A DNA stretch of 64,000 nucleotides from Wenyingzhuangia sp. 2_MG-2023 (GCF_030548295.1 NZ_JAUOSB010000001.1:620001-684000); one strand, 5' to 3'. Positions 7,975 to 20,024 are shown, numbered from the stretch's first letter. The notes: generated by a model not told the origin, from the letters alone. Program-made: numbers and translations.

Positions 7975-10900
7975 TTGAAAAATTGGTTTCAAATATGGCT
8001 TTTGTTCTGTATTGTCGTATCTCATGGGTACGCTCAAGAAAAAGAGAATGCCGTAATGGAATCAGACTCCATACCTCATACGTTTTCATTTGACAATTTT
8101 AAAGACGGAACCTTATATTTAAAAAATCCGACAGAGAAAGAAGTTGAATATGATGCAAGTATTCATAGGTACATTGTTAGAGAAAATATAGGGAATACAA
8201 CATTTACCACACCTCAATATTTTACTGAGGAAGAATACAAGGAATACAAGTTAAGAGAAGACATTCGTGATTATTTTCAAGCAAAAACTGCTGCGATAGA
8301 CGGAAAGAAAAAAAACTCTGAAGAAGCTCAAAAAGATTTATTGCCTACCATGTATGTAAATAATAAGTTTTTTGAAACTCTTTTTGGAGGAACAGAAATA
8401 AAATTGGTGCCTCGTGGTTCTTTAACTATCCGAATGGGATTGTTGTATCAGAATGTAGAAAATCCAATCTTATCTGAAGAAAATAGAAAAAGTTACACAC
8501 CACAATTTGATCAACAAATTAGAGCAAATTTATCTGCTCAAGTAGGAAAGAGATTGACCGCAGAGATCAATTACGATACGCAATCTACATTCTCTTTTCA
8601 AAATCAAATAAAGTTAGATTTTGAACCAGGAGAAGATGATTTGATTCGAAAATTAGAAGTGGGTAATGTGAACATGGACATTAAAAATAACTTGATCAAT
8701 GGTTCTCAAAGTTTGTTTGGAGTTAAAGCACAATTACAATTTGGAGCTACCACGGTTACCAGTGTTTTTTCACAGCAACAATCTCAAACTAAAAATATTG
8801 TTGCAGAAGGAGCATCGGCACTTACAGAATTTGAGTTAAGAACTACTCAATACGATAACAATCGTCACTTTTTTGTAGCACAATATTTTAGAAACAATTA
8901 CAACAATGCATTGGCTGAATTGCCTCTAATCAATTCTACGGTTCAAATTACCAAAATGGAAGTTTGGGTAACCAACAGAAATACCAACACACAAGATGTA
9001 AGAAATATTGTTGGTTTGGTAGATTTAGGAGAATCAGGTACTGATGTGTATGATAATTCAACATCTAACATTACCAATAAAAATGGAGTAGTAACACAAG
9101 CGGTAGATGCTCAGTTGATTCCTAGAAATGCTGAAAATAGCTTGAGTAAATATGTTGGAACAGACAAAACACAATTAAGAGATGTTCAGAATGTTTATTC
9201 TGAATTGTCAAGTTTAGAGCAAGGTAGAGAATATGCTGTTATAGAGAATGCAAGAAAATTATCAGCTAGTGAGTTTACATATCACAGTCAATTGGGATAC
9301 ATTTCTCTAAATGCCCGTTTGAGCGATGGAGATGTATTGGCAGTGGCTTATGAATACACTAGAAATGGTGTTGCATATAGAGTGGGGGAATTGTCTACAG
9401 ACGGAATTGCAAGTGATGAGAATATTGTGGTAAAATTGGTAAGACCACAACTGATAAACACGGAGGATGTTGTGTGGAACTTGCTGATGAAAAATGTATA
9501 CAGTATTGGAGCTTACAATTTACAAAGCGATGGTTTTAGAATGAGCTTGTTGTATAGAGACGATGCTACAGGACAAGCAACAAACAATTTGTTAAAAGCT
9601 CAAGAAGAAGAAATTAAAAACAGAACCATTTTAAATTTAACCAATTTAGATCGTCTAGATGTAAACAACAATTCTACGAGAGTTTATACATCTACAAACG
9701 GAAAACAATATCAAAAAGGAGATGGTTTTTTTGATTTTATAGAAGGAGTTACTATAAGTTCTAAAAATGGATCCATTATTTTTCCTACCATTGAGCCCTT
9801 TGGACGAGATTTAGAAAACACGTTGAGCAATTCAGAAGATCAAGCAAAATATGTTTTTAACGAACTGTATACCACAACAGCTTCTGTAGCAGAAAATGAT
9901 TATCAGAATAAAGACAAGTTTTTTGTTACGGGTTTGTATACATCTAGTGGCGATGACGGAATTTCATTAGGTGCGTTTAATGTTCCTAGAGGATCTGTAA
10001 CCGTGTCATCAGGAGGTATTATTCTAGTAGAAGGTGTAGATTATACGGTAGATTATTTTGCGGGTAAAGTAAATATTATCAACCCCGCTATTGAGTCTTC
10101 TGGACAAGCAATCAACGTTTCTTTAGAAAACAATACGTTTTTCAATCAGCAACAAAAAACCTTTGTAGGAATAGATGTAGAGCATAAGTTTAACGACAAC
10201 TTTGTTTTAGGAGCCACTTATCTAAATATTAAAGAACAGCCAATCAGTAATAAAGTTCAATTAGGACAAGACCCTATAAACAATTCAATGTACGGGTTAA
10301 ATTTTAACTACAGTGCGGAAGTTCCTAGGCTGACAGATTGGGTAAATTACCTACCAAATATTGATACAGATGCTCCATCTTCAATTTCGGTTAGAGGAGA
10401 TTTTGCGTATTTAAAACCTAACACACCCTCTAGTATTGATATTGGAGGAGAAGCCACCACGTATGTAGATGATTTTGAAGGAGCTCAAATTCCAATAAAT
10501 ATGGGAACGGCACAGAATTGGACTTTAGCAAGTGCTCCCATAGGTTTTGAGGGGCGTGATTTTGGAGCTTCTAATAGTAATAGTTTAGAGTATGGTAAAA
10601 AACGTGCAAAATTAGCTTGGTACAATATTGATCAATTATTTTACAATTCTTCGTCATTAAAACCAAGTAATATTGATGCAGATGAATTGTCTAGAGCAGA
10701 AGTAAGACCTGTAGAAAATTCAGAGTTGTTTCCAGAAAGAAGTTTAGACATTACACAAAGAAATACGTTGAGTACTTTTGATTTAACCTATTATCCTAAC
10801 GAACGTGGTCCTTACAATTATGAGGATATTGTAAATCCTACAAATCCAATACAATTAGACAGCCCGGAAGAAAGATGGGCTGGAATTACAAGAGGTTTGA

Positions 10901-13900
10901 TTACCACAGATTTTCAGAGCTCTAACATTCAATATATCGAATTTTGGATTCAAGATCCTTATGAAAATTACAGCATTACTAACAGTGAAGGAATTGTGAT
11001 CAATGCTGCTCCTACAAATCAAAAAGGAAGTTTGTATTTGAACTTGGGAAGTATTTCTGAAGATATTAATAAAGATAATAGAAAAGTTTTTGAAAACGGA
11101 TTGCCAGAAGATGGAGATGCGTCGGATGAGGTGGTTGATAAGACCAATATTGCCAACATTCCAATAGAAAAATCGTTATTGTATGCGTTTGATCAAGGTG
11201 ATGAGTCTAGAAGAAATCAGGATGTTGGTTATGACGGAATGAATGACGAAAGAGAAAAAGAAAAATTTCCAATGTTGGCTTCGTTAGACGATCCATCATC
11301 AGATAACTTCCGTTTTTTTAGAGGTACAGAATTAGACAATCAAAATGCATCTATTTTAACACGTTACAAAAATTATAACAATTCTGAAGGAAACTCTCCT
11401 ACCTCAGGATTGTCGACAGAGGATTATCCAACATCTGCAACAAACAACCCAGATGTTGAGGATGCAAACAGAGATCAGACCATGAATACCTTAGATGCTT
11501 ATTGGCAATACAAGGTAGATTTGTCTCAGAATAACTTGAATAAAAACACCAACACTCACATTGTTGACGAAAGAACAACTTCTGTAACTCTAGAAAACGG
11601 AACACAAAGACAGTTCAAATGGTATTTGTTTAGAGTGCCAATTTCTACAGGAACCGCTATTAATGGAATCAGTAGTTTTCAATCCATTCGTTTTATGCGT
11701 ATGTTTTTAACAGATTTTGAAATTCCGGTAACATTGCGTTTTGCAGATTTTCAAATGGTTAGAGGGGATTGGAGAATTTACGATCAGATTATTGATGGAG
11801 ACGATCTTTTGACAGAGAGAGAAATTGAAGATACAGAGAATCTAGTAGAAACGGGAACGGTAAATATTGAAGAAAATGAAAACCGAGTACCAATCAATTA
11901 CGTTTTACCTCCTACTATTTCTAGAGAGCAATTACAAGGAACATCTAGTGTTTTACAGCAAAATGAACAATCTCTGACCATGACGGTAGAGAATTTAGAA
12001 GAAAACAATACAGTAGGGTTGTATAAAAATGTAAGTGTGGATATGCGAATGTTTAAGCGTTTAAAAATGTTTATTCATGCAGAAGAGCTAGTTGCTAATA
12101 CAGTAAATAATGATGAATTGATTGCTGTTATCCGTTTGGGTTCTGATACAAATGACAATTATTATCAAATAGAAATTCCTTTAAAAACAACAGATGTTCC
12201 CAATTTTGGAACAAGCAACACGTTAAATGCTTTGACTGTTTGGCCAGAAGAAAATAATTTGGATGTGTACTTAACAGATTTGACAGAGGTTAAATTAGAA
12301 AGAGATGAGGTAGGATTTACAACTACGTCTGTATATCCGGAAACTGTAGACAATACAATTACATCCTTAAGAGTAAAAGGAAATCCTAATTTGTCTAATG
12401 TTAGAACCATCTTTTTAGGGATTAAAAATGCAGATGTTACTCAAAAATCAGCAGAAATTTGGTTCAATGAGTTGCGAATGTCTGGTTTTGACAATCAAGG
12501 AGGTTGGGCAACCAATATATCTGCCGATGCAACCATTGCTGATTTTGCCAAAATTTCTGTAAACGGAGGATATCAATCCATTGGTTTTGGTAATATAGAC
12601 GAAACAATCAATGAAAGAAGTCAAGAAGAGATAAAAAATTATAGTGTCAACACAAGTATCAATGCAGGACAATTGTTGCCTCAAAAATGGAATGTAAAAA
12701 TTCCTGTAAATTATACCATTTCTGAAGAGATTAGAACCCCAAAATTTGATCCTAGGTATGAAGATGTTTTGTCAGAAAATACCATCACCCAAAATATTGA
12801 GGTTAAAAGTAAAAGAAGAGGAATTAGCCTGATCAATGTGAAAAAAGAAAGATCTAGTACTTCGTTACGAAAACCTCAAATATATGATATAGAAAATTTT
12901 AGTGTTTCTTACGATTATAGTGATGCTGTAAATGAGAGTTACGTTGTAGAAAAAGACATTCAACAAAACGTAAACACGTCTGCCAATTATGCTTTTAAAT
13001 TCAAACAAATTGAAGTAACACCTTTAAAGAATGTAGGTTTTCTTAAGGACAAAAAACTGGCTATTTTACGCGATTTTAATTTCAACTTATTGCCTTCGGA
13101 TATTTCGGTAAATAGTTCTGTAAAGAGAAGTTATAGTGAATATAAATCGAGAGATTTATTAGATGTAGGAGAAGATGGAATTGCAATTCCTACACTGAAA
13201 CAACGTAATTTTATGTTCAATTGGGATTATAGAATAGGTTACAAATTATCTAGTGCCATCAATGTGAATTTTAGTGCGAATAACAGTTATATTTATGACG
13301 ATTTTGAACGCAATATAAACACAGATGAAGATGAAGCAGTGTTAGATAAAATAGGAATTTATTCTAATTTCTTTGAAATAGGTAGACCGAGTACTTACAG
13401 TCAAACATTAACAGCAAACTACAAATTGCCAATTGATAAAATACCTTTTCTAACTTTTATAAGTGCAGATTATTCTTACACAGGTAATTTTGGTTGGCAA
13501 GGAACGTCACCAGATTTTGTAGATAGAGTAGGGAATACTATTAGTAATGGTAATACTCACAATTTATCAGGAACTTTAAATTTTTCTAAATTGTACAAAG
13601 AGATAGGGTTGGAAAAGCTTTTTCTTTCTAAAGGAAAATCGTCTCGTTTGTCACAAACTAAAAGTAAAACCTCTGTTAAAGATGTGATATATGGGGTGTT
13701 GAGTTCCATCAAAACAGGACAATTTAGTTACTCAAGCAATAGCAATAGTTCTTTAAATGGATATTTGCCAGAAATAGGATTTTTAGGAAGAGATAAATAC
13801 AACGGAAGTTATGTTCCGGGGTTGGGGTATGTATTTGGACAGCAGAGCAATATTGTACAAAATGCAATTAATAACAATTGGCTGATTGCAGAAGGATCTG

Positions 13901-14985
13901 ATGGAGTAACCTATAATAAAAATTTCAATCAAACCACATATACAAGTCTGAATTACAATTTAAACTTGAAACCTTTCAATGATTTAAACATTCAACTTAC
14001 AGCAGACAGAAGTTATTCTGCAACCGAACAACAACAAATAGTAGACAATGCGCAAGTGAGTGAATCGGGTAATTTTAACATATCTTATTCTTTAATAAAA
14101 ACAGCTGTTGGTAACAATCCAGATGCGTTGTTCAACACTTTTGTAAACAATAGGGTTAAAATAGTAGCAGAAATTCATCCAGATTACCAAGCGGTCATAG
14201 AAAATGGCGAAGGAACTTTGTCACAAGCATTAAACAGCCAAGAAGTGTTGATTCATTCTTTTCTGGCTGCTTATAGTGGAAATGATGTGACACAATCTAG
14301 CAAAAATATTTTTAAGAAAATTCCAGTTCCAAATTGGCAATTGACTTATAAAGGTTTGATGAAAATAGACTTTTTTAAAGAGAATTTCACCAATTTTACG
14401 CTTACGCACGGATACAATTCATCTTATACGATGAACAATTTCTCCAATAATTTAAACACAGATAGTTCTAATAAATTTCAATCAGATAAAATATTTTCAG
14501 GAATTACGTTGATTGATGCATTTTCTCCGTTGATAAAAATGGATGTGAAATTGAAAAATTCCTTTACATTTAAAGGTGTTATCAACACCAATAGAACGTT
14601 ATCTCTAAACTTAAACAACACAACACTATCCGAAATTGTGGGTAATGAATATGTTTTTGGAATAGGATACCGTTTTAAAGATGTGAAAATCAGAACTCGA
14701 TTTTTAAGAAAATCTAAAGTTTTAAAAGGAGATATCAACATTAAAGCAGATGTTTCTTATAGAACAGATGTAACCAATATTAGAAGTATAGATGCTCAGA
14801 CAAGCCAGCCAGTAGGTGGGCAAAATTTATTGGGAATTAAAGTTGCAGCAGATTATAATTTAAGTCGTAATTTTACAGCATCTCTGTATTACGATCAGAA
14901 CATGACGAGTTATGCAATATCTACATTGTATCCAAGTCAATCAATCAATGCAGGATTAAGTTTAGTATATAACCTAGGAAACTAA
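7975..14985 (+). CDS. sprA: SprA (Sov), outer-membrane translocon of the type IX secretion system
   Basis: A 2336-residue giant outer-membrane protein, close to the length known for SprA. It has a signal peptide ending GYAQ (about residue 21) and runs through long stretches of alternating beta strands to a C-terminal strand ending VYNLGN. SprA forms the 36-strand barrel through which T9SS cargo crosses the outer membrane, and it is needed for gliding adhesins. The start must be the TTG at 7975: the first in-frame ATG (Met28) would remove the signal peptide. It follows ruvA by 5 bp and is followed by gcvH after 11 bp, the gene order commonly seen in Bacteroidota. A weak start may limit translation of this very large protein. 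Confidence 0.96.
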   Translation: MKNWFQIWLLFCIVVSHGYAQEKENAVMESDSIPHTFSFDNFKDGTLYLKNPTEKEVEYDASIHRYIVRENIGNTTFTTPQYFTEEEYKEYKLREDIRDYFQAKTAAIDGKKKNSEEAQKDLLPTMYVNNKFFETLFGGTEIKLVPRGSLTIRMGLLYQNVENPILSEENRKSYTPQFDQQIRANLSAQVGKRLTAEINYDTQSTFSFQNQIKLDFEPGEDDLIRKLEVGNVNMDIKNNLINGSQSLFGVKAQLQFGATTVTSVFSQQQSQTKNIVAEGASALTEFELRTTQYDNNRHFFVAQYFRNNYNNALAELPLINSTVQITKMEVWVTNRNTNTQDVRNIVGLVDLGESGTDVYDNSTSNITNKNGVVTQAVDAQLIPRNAENSLSKYVGTDKTQLRDVQNVYSELSSLEQGREYAVIENARKLSASEFTYHSQLGYISLNARLSDGDVLAVAYEYTRNGVAYRVGELSTDGIASDENIVVKLVRPQLINTEDVVWNLLMKNVYSIGAYNLQSDGFRMSLLYRDDATGQATNNLLKAQEEEIKNRTILNLTNLDRLDVNNNSTRVYTSTNGKQYQKGDGFFDFIEGVTISSKNGSIIFPTIEPFGRDLENTLSNSEDQAKYVFNELYTTTASVAENDYQNKDKFFVTGLYTSSGDDGISLGAFNVPRGSVTVSSGGIILVEGVDYTVDYFAGKVNIINPAIESSGQAINVSLENNTFFNQQQKTFVGIDVEHKFNDNFVLGATYLNIKEQPISNKVQLGQDPINNSMYGLNFNYSAEVPRLTDWVNYLPNIDTDAPSSISVRGDFAYLKPNTPSSIDIGGEATTYVDDFEGAQIPINMGTAQNWTLASAPIGFEGRDFGASNSNSLEYGKKRAKLAWYNIDQLFYNSSSLKPSNIDADELSRAEVRPVENSELFPERSLDITQRNTLSTFDLTYYPNERGPYNYEDIVNPTNPIQLDSPEERWAGITRGLITTDFQSSNIQYIEFWIQDPYENYSITNSEGIVINAAPTNQKGSLYLNLGSISEDINKDNRKVFENGLPEDGDASDEVVDKTNIANIPIEKSLLYAFDQGDESRRNQDVGYDGMNDEREKEKFPMLASLDDPSSDNFRFFRGTELDNQNASILTRYKNYNNSEGNSPTSGLSTEDYPTSATNNPDVEDANRDQTMNTLDAYWQYKVDLSQNNLNKNTNTHIVDERTTSVTLENGTQRQFKWYLFRVPISTGTAINGISSFQSIRFMRMFLTDFEIPVTLRFADFQMVRGDWRIYDQIIDGDDLLTEREIEDTENLVETGTVNIEENENRVPINYVLPPTISREQLQGTSSVLQQNEQSLTMTVENLEENNTVGLYKNVSVDMRMFKRLKMFIHAEELVANTVNNDELIAVIRLGSDTNDNYYQIEIPLKTTDVPNFGTSNTLNALTVWPEENNLDVYLTDLTEVKLERDEVGFTTTSVYPETVDNTITSLRVKGNPNLSNVRTIFLGIKNADVTQKSAEIWFNELRMSGFDNQGGWATNISADATIADFAKISVNGGYQSIGFGNIDETINERSQEEIKNYSVNTSINAGQLLPQKWNVKIPVNYTISEEIRTPKFDPRYEDVLSENTITQNIEVKSKRRGISLINVKKERSSTSLRKPQIYDIENFSVSYDYSDAVNESYVVEKDIQQNVNTSANYAFKFKQIEVTPLKNVGFLKDKKLAILRDFNFNLLPSDISVNSSVKRSYSEYKSRDLLDVGEDGIAIPTLKQRNFMFNWDYRIGYKLSSAINVNFSANNSYIYDDFERNINTDEDEAVLDKIGIYSNFFEIGRPSTYSQTLTANYKLPIDKIPFLTFISADYSYTGNFGWQGTSPDFVDRVGNTISNGNTHNLSGTLNFSKLYKEIGLEKLFLSKGKSSRLSQTKSKTSVKDVIYGVLSSIKTGQFSYSSNSNSSLNGYLPEIGFLGRDKYNGSYVPGLGYVFGQQSNIVQNAINNNWLIAEGSDGVTYNKNFNQTTYTSLNYNLNLKPFNDLNIQLTADRSYSATEQQQIVDNAQVSESGNFNISYSLIKTAVGNNPDALFNTFVNNRVKIVAEIHPDYQAVIENGEGTLSQALNSQEVLIHSFLAAYSGNDVTQSSKNIFKKIPVPNWQLTYKGLMKIDFFKENFTNFTLTHGYNSSYTMNNFSNNLNTDSSNKFQSDKIFSGITLIDAFSPLIKMDVKLKNSFTFKGVINTNRTLSLNLNNTTLSEIVGNEYVFGIGYRFKDVKIRTRFLRKSKVLKGDINIKADVSYRTDVTNIRSIDAQTSQPVGGQNLLGIKVAADYNLSRNFTASLYYDQNMTSYAISTLYPSQSINAGLSLVYNLGN

Positions 14986-14996
14986 AAACAATAAAT

Positions 14997-15377
14997 ATGA
15001 ATTTTCCAGAAGAATTAAAATATACCAAAGATCACGAATGGATAAAAATTGAAGGTGATTTAGTGGTGATAGGAATTACAGATTTTGCTCAGAGCGAATT
15101 AGGAGACATTGTTTATGTGGATGTAGACACATTAGATGACACTGTAGCAGTCAACGAAGTTTTTGGCTCTGTAGAAGCTGTAAAAACTGTTTCAGACTTA
15201 TTTATGCCTATTACAGGTGAGGTAGTTGAATTTAACGAAGAGTTAGAAGATGAGCCAGAAGCTGTAAATGAAGATCCGTATGGTAAAGGATGGATGATCA
15301 AAGTAAAGCCTGAAAACATAGATGATCTAAAAGACTTGTTAGATGCAAAAGACTATAAGGAACTTATTGGAGCATAG
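14997..15377 (+). CDS. gcvH: Glycine cleavage system H protein
   Basis: A 126-residue lipoyl carrier that shuttles the aminomethyl group between the P, T and L proteins of the glycine cleavage system. The lipoylated lysine is K63 in [12 protein letters not shown]. The N-terminus ([12 protein letters not shown]) and the acidic C-terminal part are typical. No gcvP or gcvT gene is in this window. It lies 11 bp after sprA, and the VanZ-like gene begins inside its last 35 bases. Confidence 0.96.
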   Translation: MNFPEELKYTKDHEWIKIEGDLVVIGITDFAQSELGDIVYVDVDTLDDTVAVNEVFGSVEAVKTVSDLFMPITGEVVEFNEELEDEPEAVNEDPYGKGWMIKVKPENIDDLKDLLDAKDYKELIGA

Positions 15378-15732
15378 TAGTCTTTTTTTGGCGATAGGTT
15401 TTTCTGTGCTTATTATGGTTTTGAGTCTAGTCAAATTACAACGCTTGCCAAATTTTGGTACTTATGAGCACTCAGACAAGGTAAAACACTTGTTTGCGTA
15501 TTCAATATTGTCATTTTTTTGGCTGTTATCTTGCCAGTTTGGTAAAGTTAAAGTTAAAAGCTTGCATTTAATTTTGATGATAATAGGATATGGTGTAATT
15601 ATTGAAGTGTTACAAAGTAGCTTGACAACCTATAGAACAGGCGATTTACTTGATATTTTGGCAAATTCTATGGGGATATTATTAGGTTACGTTTTTTTGA
15701 AATTACTTAACCGTATATATTTGCAAGTCTAA
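15343..15732 (+). CDS. VanZ-like family membrane protein
   Basis: A small 129-residue membrane protein with about four transmembrane helices, recognised by the VanZ-like pattern: a first helix, then [20 protein letters not shown] and later [29 protein letters not shown]. VanZ gives weak teicoplanin resistance in enterococci, but the function of the wide family is unknown. The ATG at 15343 overlaps the end of gcvH by 35 bp; starting later would cut the first helix. Translational coupling to gcvH is likely. Confidence 0.82.
   Translation: MQKTIRNLLEHSSLFLAIGFSVLIMVLSLVKLQRLPNFGTYEHSDKVKHLFAYSILSFFWLLSCQFGKVKVKSLHLILMIIGYGVIIEVLQSSLTTYRTGDLLDILANSMGILLGYVFLKLLNRIYLQV
15696..15723 (+). promoter_or_regulatory. 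Promoter of tonB
   Basis: TTTG at 15696-15699 and TATATTTG at 15716-15723 are spaced 16 bp. They lie in the 3' end of the VanZ-like gene, 60 bp before the tonB start codon. Confidence 0.6.
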
Positions 15733-15782
15733 TTCTAATTTCGTTATTTTAGCAAACTAAAATTCAATTGAACTGAATAAAA

Positions 15783-16523
15783 ATGGAAGTTAAAAAGAAT
15801 CCCAAATCTAATCTTGAAAATTTTAGTAAGGTTTTTACCATGCTGGGGTTGGTTTTAGCGCTGTATATAGTGTATGTAGCTATAGAGCATAAAACTTACG
15901 ACAGGGTTGTAGATGAATTACAATCGGTAACCTTACAGTCAGATGATGTAGAAGATATGGTCTTGATGCAAATCAAACCACCATCTACACCACCACCACC
16001 ACCACCACCACCGCCACCACCACCAACTCCTGAACAATTTGAGAAAGTGGAAGACGATGCTATTATTGAAGAAGTAGTAATTCAGACTACGGAGGCTGAG
16101 GTAGATGAAAAAATAGATATTGAAACTATTGAGTATAGTGATGAAGTAGAAGAAGTAGCTTATGAAGATGTTCCTTTTGCTGCTATTCAAAATCCTGCAA
16201 TTTTTCCTGGATGTGAAAAAGAAAAAGGTGCTGAAGCTCTAAAAGATTGTTTTAGTAAAAAAGTAAATAGACTAATTCAAAGAAATTTTGATACTGGTTT
16301 AGCAGATGAGTTAGGATTGTCTGGAATTCAGAGATTGTATGCTGTTTTTAAAGTTGATACCAACGGTAAAGTAACAGACATCAGAATTAGAGCAAAAAAT
16401 CCTGAGTTAAAAGCAGAGTTTGAAAGTGCAATTAAAAAATTGCCTCAAATGGTTCCAGCTAGTCAGAATGGTAGAAAAGTAAACTTATTGTTTCAATTGC
16501 CTTTAGTTTTTAAAGTAGAGTAG
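15783..16523 (+). CDS. tonB: Energy transducer TonB
   Basis: A 246-residue TonB. A single transmembrane helix (about residues 19-37) anchors it in the inner membrane. A proline-rich spacer follows (residues about 63-82, encoded by a CCA-rich run at 15978-16028), then an acidic linker and the C-terminal TonB domain (about 135-246) with AIFPGCEKEKG...CF, the pattern usual in Flavobacteriaceae. It passes energy from ExbB/ExbD to TonB-dependent transporters such as SusC. It has its own promoter and a strong terminator, so it is probably monocistronic. Confidence 0.94.
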   Translation: MEVKKNPKSNLENFSKVFTMLGLVLALYIVYVAIEHKTYDRVVDELQSVTLQSDDVEDMVLMQIKPPSTPPPPPPPPPPPPTPEQFEKVEDDAIIEEVVIQTTEAEVDEKIDIETIEYSDEVEEVAYEDVPFAAIQNPAIFPGCEKEKGAEALKDCFSKKVNRLIQRNFDTGLADELGLSGIQRLYAVFKVDTNGKVTDIRIRAKNPELKAEFESAIKKLPQMVPASQNGRKVNLLFQLPLVFKVE

Positions 16524-16543
16524 AGAAATAATTCAATTTTTTT

Positions 16544-16579
16544 AAAAGAGCAAGATTTTTAGGAATCTTGCTCTTTTTT
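16544..16579 (+). terminator. Intrinsic terminator of tonB
   Basis: A perfect 14-bp stem AAAAGAGCAAGATT / AATCTTGCTCTTTT with a 6-nt loop (TTTAGG) ends in a T tract. Confidence 0.93.
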
Positions 16580-16621
16580 GCGTTTATGATAAAAAATTCA
16601 TAAATTACTGGGAAAAAAGCT

Positions 16622-17485
16622 ATGAAAAAAATAATTCAAGGGGTCTTTTTGTGCGCAACAGTTTCATTATTTGGCCAAAATCAAGGAGATATTGCCTTTA
16701 TTGGTTTTAATGCCGATGGTGATAAAGATTTTGCAATCGTAACTTTAGCAGAGTTACCAGCAAATACAATTATCTATTTTACAGATGCTGAGCCGAATTC
16801 TGATGGAACAGGTTTAGATTCCACCAGTGAAGGAGTTCTAGATTGGAATGTAGGTGCTTCTGTTGTTGATGCAGGTACTGTTGTTGTTTTTACAGATATT
16901 GAGGCTTCATTAACAGCGTCAGTAGGTACAATTGTTGATTCTTCCGATGATTTAGGGTTTAATATATCAGCCAGTGGAGATAATATTTTTGCTACTTTAG
17001 GAAATCCTGCTACAGGAAATGTTACAAAATGGTTGGCGGGTATAGAAAATAGAAATACAGGTCAAGGAACAAATTTTGCGATTACAGGTTTGAATACAAC
17101 ATCTACTTATGTTGTAATTGGTGATACTGCAAGTAAAGATGGAGGAAAGTATACAGGAGTTAGAACAGCTAATACAGTTGCTGGTTATAGAACATTGATT
17201 GCAAATGAAATTAACTGGACAACATCAACAGGTGAGGGCGAGACGATTTTACCGTTTGATACAACGGACTTTGAATTTTTAACATTATCAAATAGAGAGA
17301 ATTCCTCAATAGAAGGTTTGTTTTTGTCTGTTAGAAATCAATCCATTGTAACAAATAAAGGAAAAGTGCTTACGGTGCATAATGTAATGGGACAACAAAT
17401 CCAAAACCAATATCTTTCTAGAGGTTTGTATATCGTTTTGGTAAAATATGAAAATAAAACAGCGTACGTAAAAATTGCTATTTAA
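16622..17485 (+). CDS. Secreted protein with type IX-like C-terminal sorting domain
   Basis: A 287-residue protein with a signal peptide ending SLFGQ (about residue 19). Residues 20-215 form a beta-rich extracellular domain that starts GDIAFIGFNADGDKDFAIV and continues with an ANTIIYFTDAEP motif; such domains occur in many secreted bacterial proteins with no known enzyme activity. The last 70 residues (VRNQS...VHNVMGQQIQ...LSRGLYIVLVKYENKTAYVKIAI) match the Por_Secre_tail type A sorting signal of T9SS cargo. It is therefore expected on the cell surface or outside the cell, exported by the SprA machinery. Function unknown. Alone between two terminators. Confidence 0.8.
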   Translation: MKKIIQGVFLCATVSLFGQNQGDIAFIGFNADGDKDFAIVTLAELPANTIIYFTDAEPNSDGTGLDSTSEGVLDWNVGASVVDAGTVVVFTDIEASLTASVGTIVDSSDDLGFNISASGDNIFATLGNPATGNVTKWLAGIENRNTGQGTNFAITGLNTTSTYVVIGDTASKDGGKYTGVRTANTVAGYRTLIANEINWTTSTGEGETILPFDTTDFEFLTLSNRENSSIEGLFLSVRNQSIVTNKGKVLTVHNVMGQQIQNQYLSRGLYIVLVKYENKTAYVKIAI

Positions 17486-17607
17486 AGAAAAATCAACGAA
17501 AAACTTCTTTTTTTTTAGAATTTTTTGTTTTGGCACAGCATTTGTAACTAGTAAAATAGTTAGAATAGTTTTTTAAAAATAGTAATTTTTCATAAGTTTT
17601 AGTTTAG

Positions 17608-17649
17608 AACTCTCTGTAAAAAGGAACACTTTTGCAGGGAGTTTTTTTA
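17608..17649 (+). terminator. Intrinsic terminator after the T9SS cargo-like gene
   Basis: The arms AACTCTCTGTAAAA and TTTTGCAGGGAGTT pair with two G-U pairs around a short loop and are followed by TTTTTTT. It lies about 120 bp after the stop codon. Confidence 0.85.
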
Positions 17650-17700
17650 TGTTGTGGAGTCATTCCTGAAAACTAGGCTTCATAGTTGTTTTGGATTTAA

Positions 17701-17708
17701 TACCTTTG
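17701..17708 (+). promoter_or_regulatory. Promoter -7 box of trhO
   Basis: TACCTTTG matches TAnnTTTG, 35 bp before the trhO start codon. No TTTG is found at the usual -33 distance. Confidence 0.55.
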
Positions 17709-17743
17709 CAAAAATTATTACTGTTTAACTAAATTGATATAGC

Positions 17744-18775
17744 ATGCAACTGTATAATAAGTTAAGCGCAGAAGAACGTGCGCAACTCATAGATGAGGCC
17801 GGTAAAGACCGTCTAACCATTTCTTTTTACCAATATCACAACATTGGAAATCCTCAAGTTTTTAGAGATCATTTATTCATTACTTGGGATCCGTTAGAGG
17901 TCTTGGGAAGAATTTATGTGGCCAAAGAAGGAATCAATGCGCAATTGTCTTTGCCCGCGGATAGGTTTCATGAGTTTAAAGCACATTTGGATAGCATTTC
18001 TTTTTTAAAAGATATTCGGTTGAATGTAGCAATAGAGCAAGACAATAAATCATTTCTAAAATTAAAAGTTAAGGTTAGAGATAAAATTGTAGCCGATGGT
18101 TTGAATGATGATTTATTTGATGTTACCAACAAAGGTGTGCATTTAAATGCAGAAGAATTTAACAAATTGTTAGCGGATCCGAATACTATTTGTGTAGACA
18201 TGCGTAATCACTATGAAAGTGAAATTGGTCATTTTGATGGAGCCCTTACACCCGATGTTGATACTTTTAGAGATTCTTTAGACATTATTGAAGCAGACCT
18301 AAAAGACCATAAAGAGGATAAGAATTTGTTAATGTATTGTACAGGTGGAATTCGTTGTGAAAAAGCAAGCGCGTATTACAAATACAAAGGGTTTAAAAAC
18401 GTTTTTCAGTTAGAAGGAGGAATTATAGAATACACTCGTCAGGTAAATGAAAAAGGAATTGAAAATAAATTTAAGGGAAAGAATTTTGTTTTTGATCACC
18501 GAAAATCAGAAAGAATCTCAGAAGATGTGGTTTCTAATTGTCATCAATGTGGAGAATCTTGCGATACTCATGTAAATTGTGCTAACGAGGCTTGTCATTT
18601 GTTGTTTATACAATGTGATTCTTGTAATAAAAAAATGGAAGAATGTTGTTCTGTTGAATGTAAAGAAATCAATGCTTTGCCATACGAAGAACAAAAAGAA
18701 TTGCGCAAAGGAAAGTCCAACAGTAATAAGATTTTTAAGAAAGGACGTTCAGAAGTTTTAAAGTTTAAAAAGTAA
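17744..18775 (+). CDS. trhO: tRNA uridine(34) hydroxylase TrhO, rhodanese-related
   Basis: A 343-residue TrhO (YceA). The N-terminal domain has the ITWDPLEVLGRIYVAKEGIN pattern, the central rhodanese domain carries the active-site loop CTGGIRCEKA (cysteine near residue 199), and the C-terminal part is a cysteine-rich zinc-like segment (CHQCGESCDTHVNCANEAC). In E. coli TrhO uses oxygen to hydroxylate U34 of tRNAs, giving 5-hydroxyuridine. It is followed 4 bp later by a U32 peptidase family gene that resembles the oxygen-independent enzyme for the same base, then by a ferredoxin. This looks like one operon. Confidence 0.94.
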   Translation: MQLYNKLSAEERAQLIDEAGKDRLTISFYQYHNIGNPQVFRDHLFITWDPLEVLGRIYVAKEGINAQLSLPADRFHEFKAHLDSISFLKDIRLNVAIEQDNKSFLKLKVKVRDKIVADGLNDDLFDVTNKGVHLNAEEFNKLLADPNTICVDMRNHYESEIGHFDGALTPDVDTFRDSLDIIEADLKDHKEDKNLLMYCTGGIRCEKASAYYKYKGFKNVFQLEGGIIEYTRQVNEKGIENKFKGKNFVFDHRKSERISEDVVSNCHQCGESCDTHVNCANEACHLLFIQCDSCNKKMEECCSVECKEINALPYEEQKELRKGKSNSNKIFKKGRSEVLKFKK

Positions 18776-18779
18776 AGTG

Positions 18780-20024
18780 ATGAATCAGATAGAGTTGATG
18801 GCTCCTGCTGGTAATTTTGAATCTTTACAAGCAGCTTTAGACAACGGATGTAATTCTATTTATTTTGGTGTTGAACAACTGAACATGAGAGCTCGTGCAT
18901 CCATAAATTTTACGTTGGATGATTTGGATGAGATTTCAAAAAGATGTGCAAATAAAAATGTTCGTTCTTATTTAACGTTGAACACCATTATTTATGATCA
19001 TGATTTGTCCATTGTTAAAACCCTAATTAAAAAAGCGAAGCAAGCCAATATTACTGCAGTTATCTGTATGGATCAGGCAGTTATTGCAATTGCAAGAGCA
19101 GAGGGAATGGAAGTGCATATTTCTACACAAATAAACATTACAAACATTGAAACGGTTAAGTTTTATGCAATGTTTGCAGATACAATTGTTTTGAGTAGAG
19201 AATTAAGTTTACGTCAAGTAAAGAGCATCACCAAGCAAATAGAAAAGGAACAAATTAAAGGTCCTTCAGGAAGGTTGGTTGAAATTGAAATTTTTGGTCA
19301 CGGTGCATTGTGTATGGCTGTTTCGGGTAAATGTTACATGAGTTTACATTCGGCTAATTCATCTGCAAATAGAGGAGCTTGCAAACAAAATTGTCGTAAA
19401 AAATATACGGTGATAGATCAAGAAACAGGATTTGAAATGGAATTGGATAATGAGTACATCATGTCTCCTAAAGATTTGTGTACTATTGATTTTTTAGATG
19501 AAATTGTAGATGCAGGAATCAAAGTTTTAAAAATTGAAGGTAGAGGAAGAGCTCCAGAATACGTAGCAAAAGTGATCAAATGCTATAGAGAAGCCATTGA
19601 TAGTTTACAGGCAGGAACTTTTGACAAAGAGAAAGTGATTTCTTGGATGCAAGAATTAGAAAAAGTATACAACAGAGGTTTTTGGAGTGGTTATTATTTA
19701 GGTCAAAAATTAGGCGAGTGGAGCAAAGGTTCTGGATCTCATGCTACACAAAAAAAAGTGTATTTAGGAAAAGGAATGCATTATTTTCCAAAAGCAAACG
19801 TTGGGGAGTTTAAGATAGAAGCTTATGATATTACTGTGGGAGATACAATTTTGATTACGGGACCTACCACGGGAGCAAAAGAAATGGAAGTGAAAGAGTT
19901 GTATGTAGCAGAAACATCAGCAAACAAAGCGTCTAAGGGAGATAGTTGTACAATAAAGTTAGATTTTAGAATTAGACCTTCTGATAAATTGTACAAAATA
20001 GTTGAAAATACGGTAGAAGCATAA
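18780..20024 (+). CDS. U32 peptidase family protein, TrhP (YegQ)-like
   Basis: A 414-residue member of peptidase family U32. The start ELMAPAGNFESLQAALDNGCNSIYFG and the motif GHGALCMAVSGKCYMS...GACKQNCR with conserved cysteines for an iron-sulfur cluster are typical. The size and domain layout fit TrhP/YegQ (about 450 residues) and not RlhA (about 650). TrhP makes 5-hydroxyuridine at tRNA position 34 without oxygen and depends on prephenate. I chose ATG 18780; a GTG at 18777 is also possible. It lies between trhO and a ferredoxin gene, whose ATG overlaps its stop codon (TAATG). The assignment to TrhP and not to another U32 type is by size and context. Confidence 0.85.
   Translation: MNQIELMAPAGNFESLQAALDNGCNSIYFGVEQLNMRARASINFTLDDLDEISKRCANKNVRSYLTLNTIIYDHDLSIVKTLIKKAKQANITAVICMDQAVIAIARAEGMEVHISTQINITNIETVKFYAMFADTIVLSRELSLRQVKSITKQIEKEQIKGPSGRLVEIEIFGHGALCMAVSGKCYMSLHSANSSANRGACKQNCRKKYTVIDQETGFEMELDNEYIMSPKDLCTIDFLDEIVDAGIKVLKIEGRGRAPEYVAKVIKCYREAIDSLQAGTFDKEKVISWMQELEKVYNRGFWSGYYLGQKLGEWSKGSGSHATQKKVYLGKGMHYFPKANVGEFKIEAYDITVGDTILITGPTTGAKEMEVKELYVAETSANKASKGDSCTIKLDFRIRPSDKLYKIVENTVEA

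Noticed and set aside
15978-16028. CCA-rich repeat as a CRISPR or other repeat array
   Set aside because: It is the in-frame proline-rich spacer of TonB.
15939-16190. Minus-strand frame with a Trp-rich block opposite tonB
   Set aside because: The Trp run is just the reverse of the CCA proline repeat in tonB.
18579-18761. Plus-strand 60-codon frame within trhO
   Set aside because: A different frame inside the cysteine-rich end of trhO, without its own start signals.
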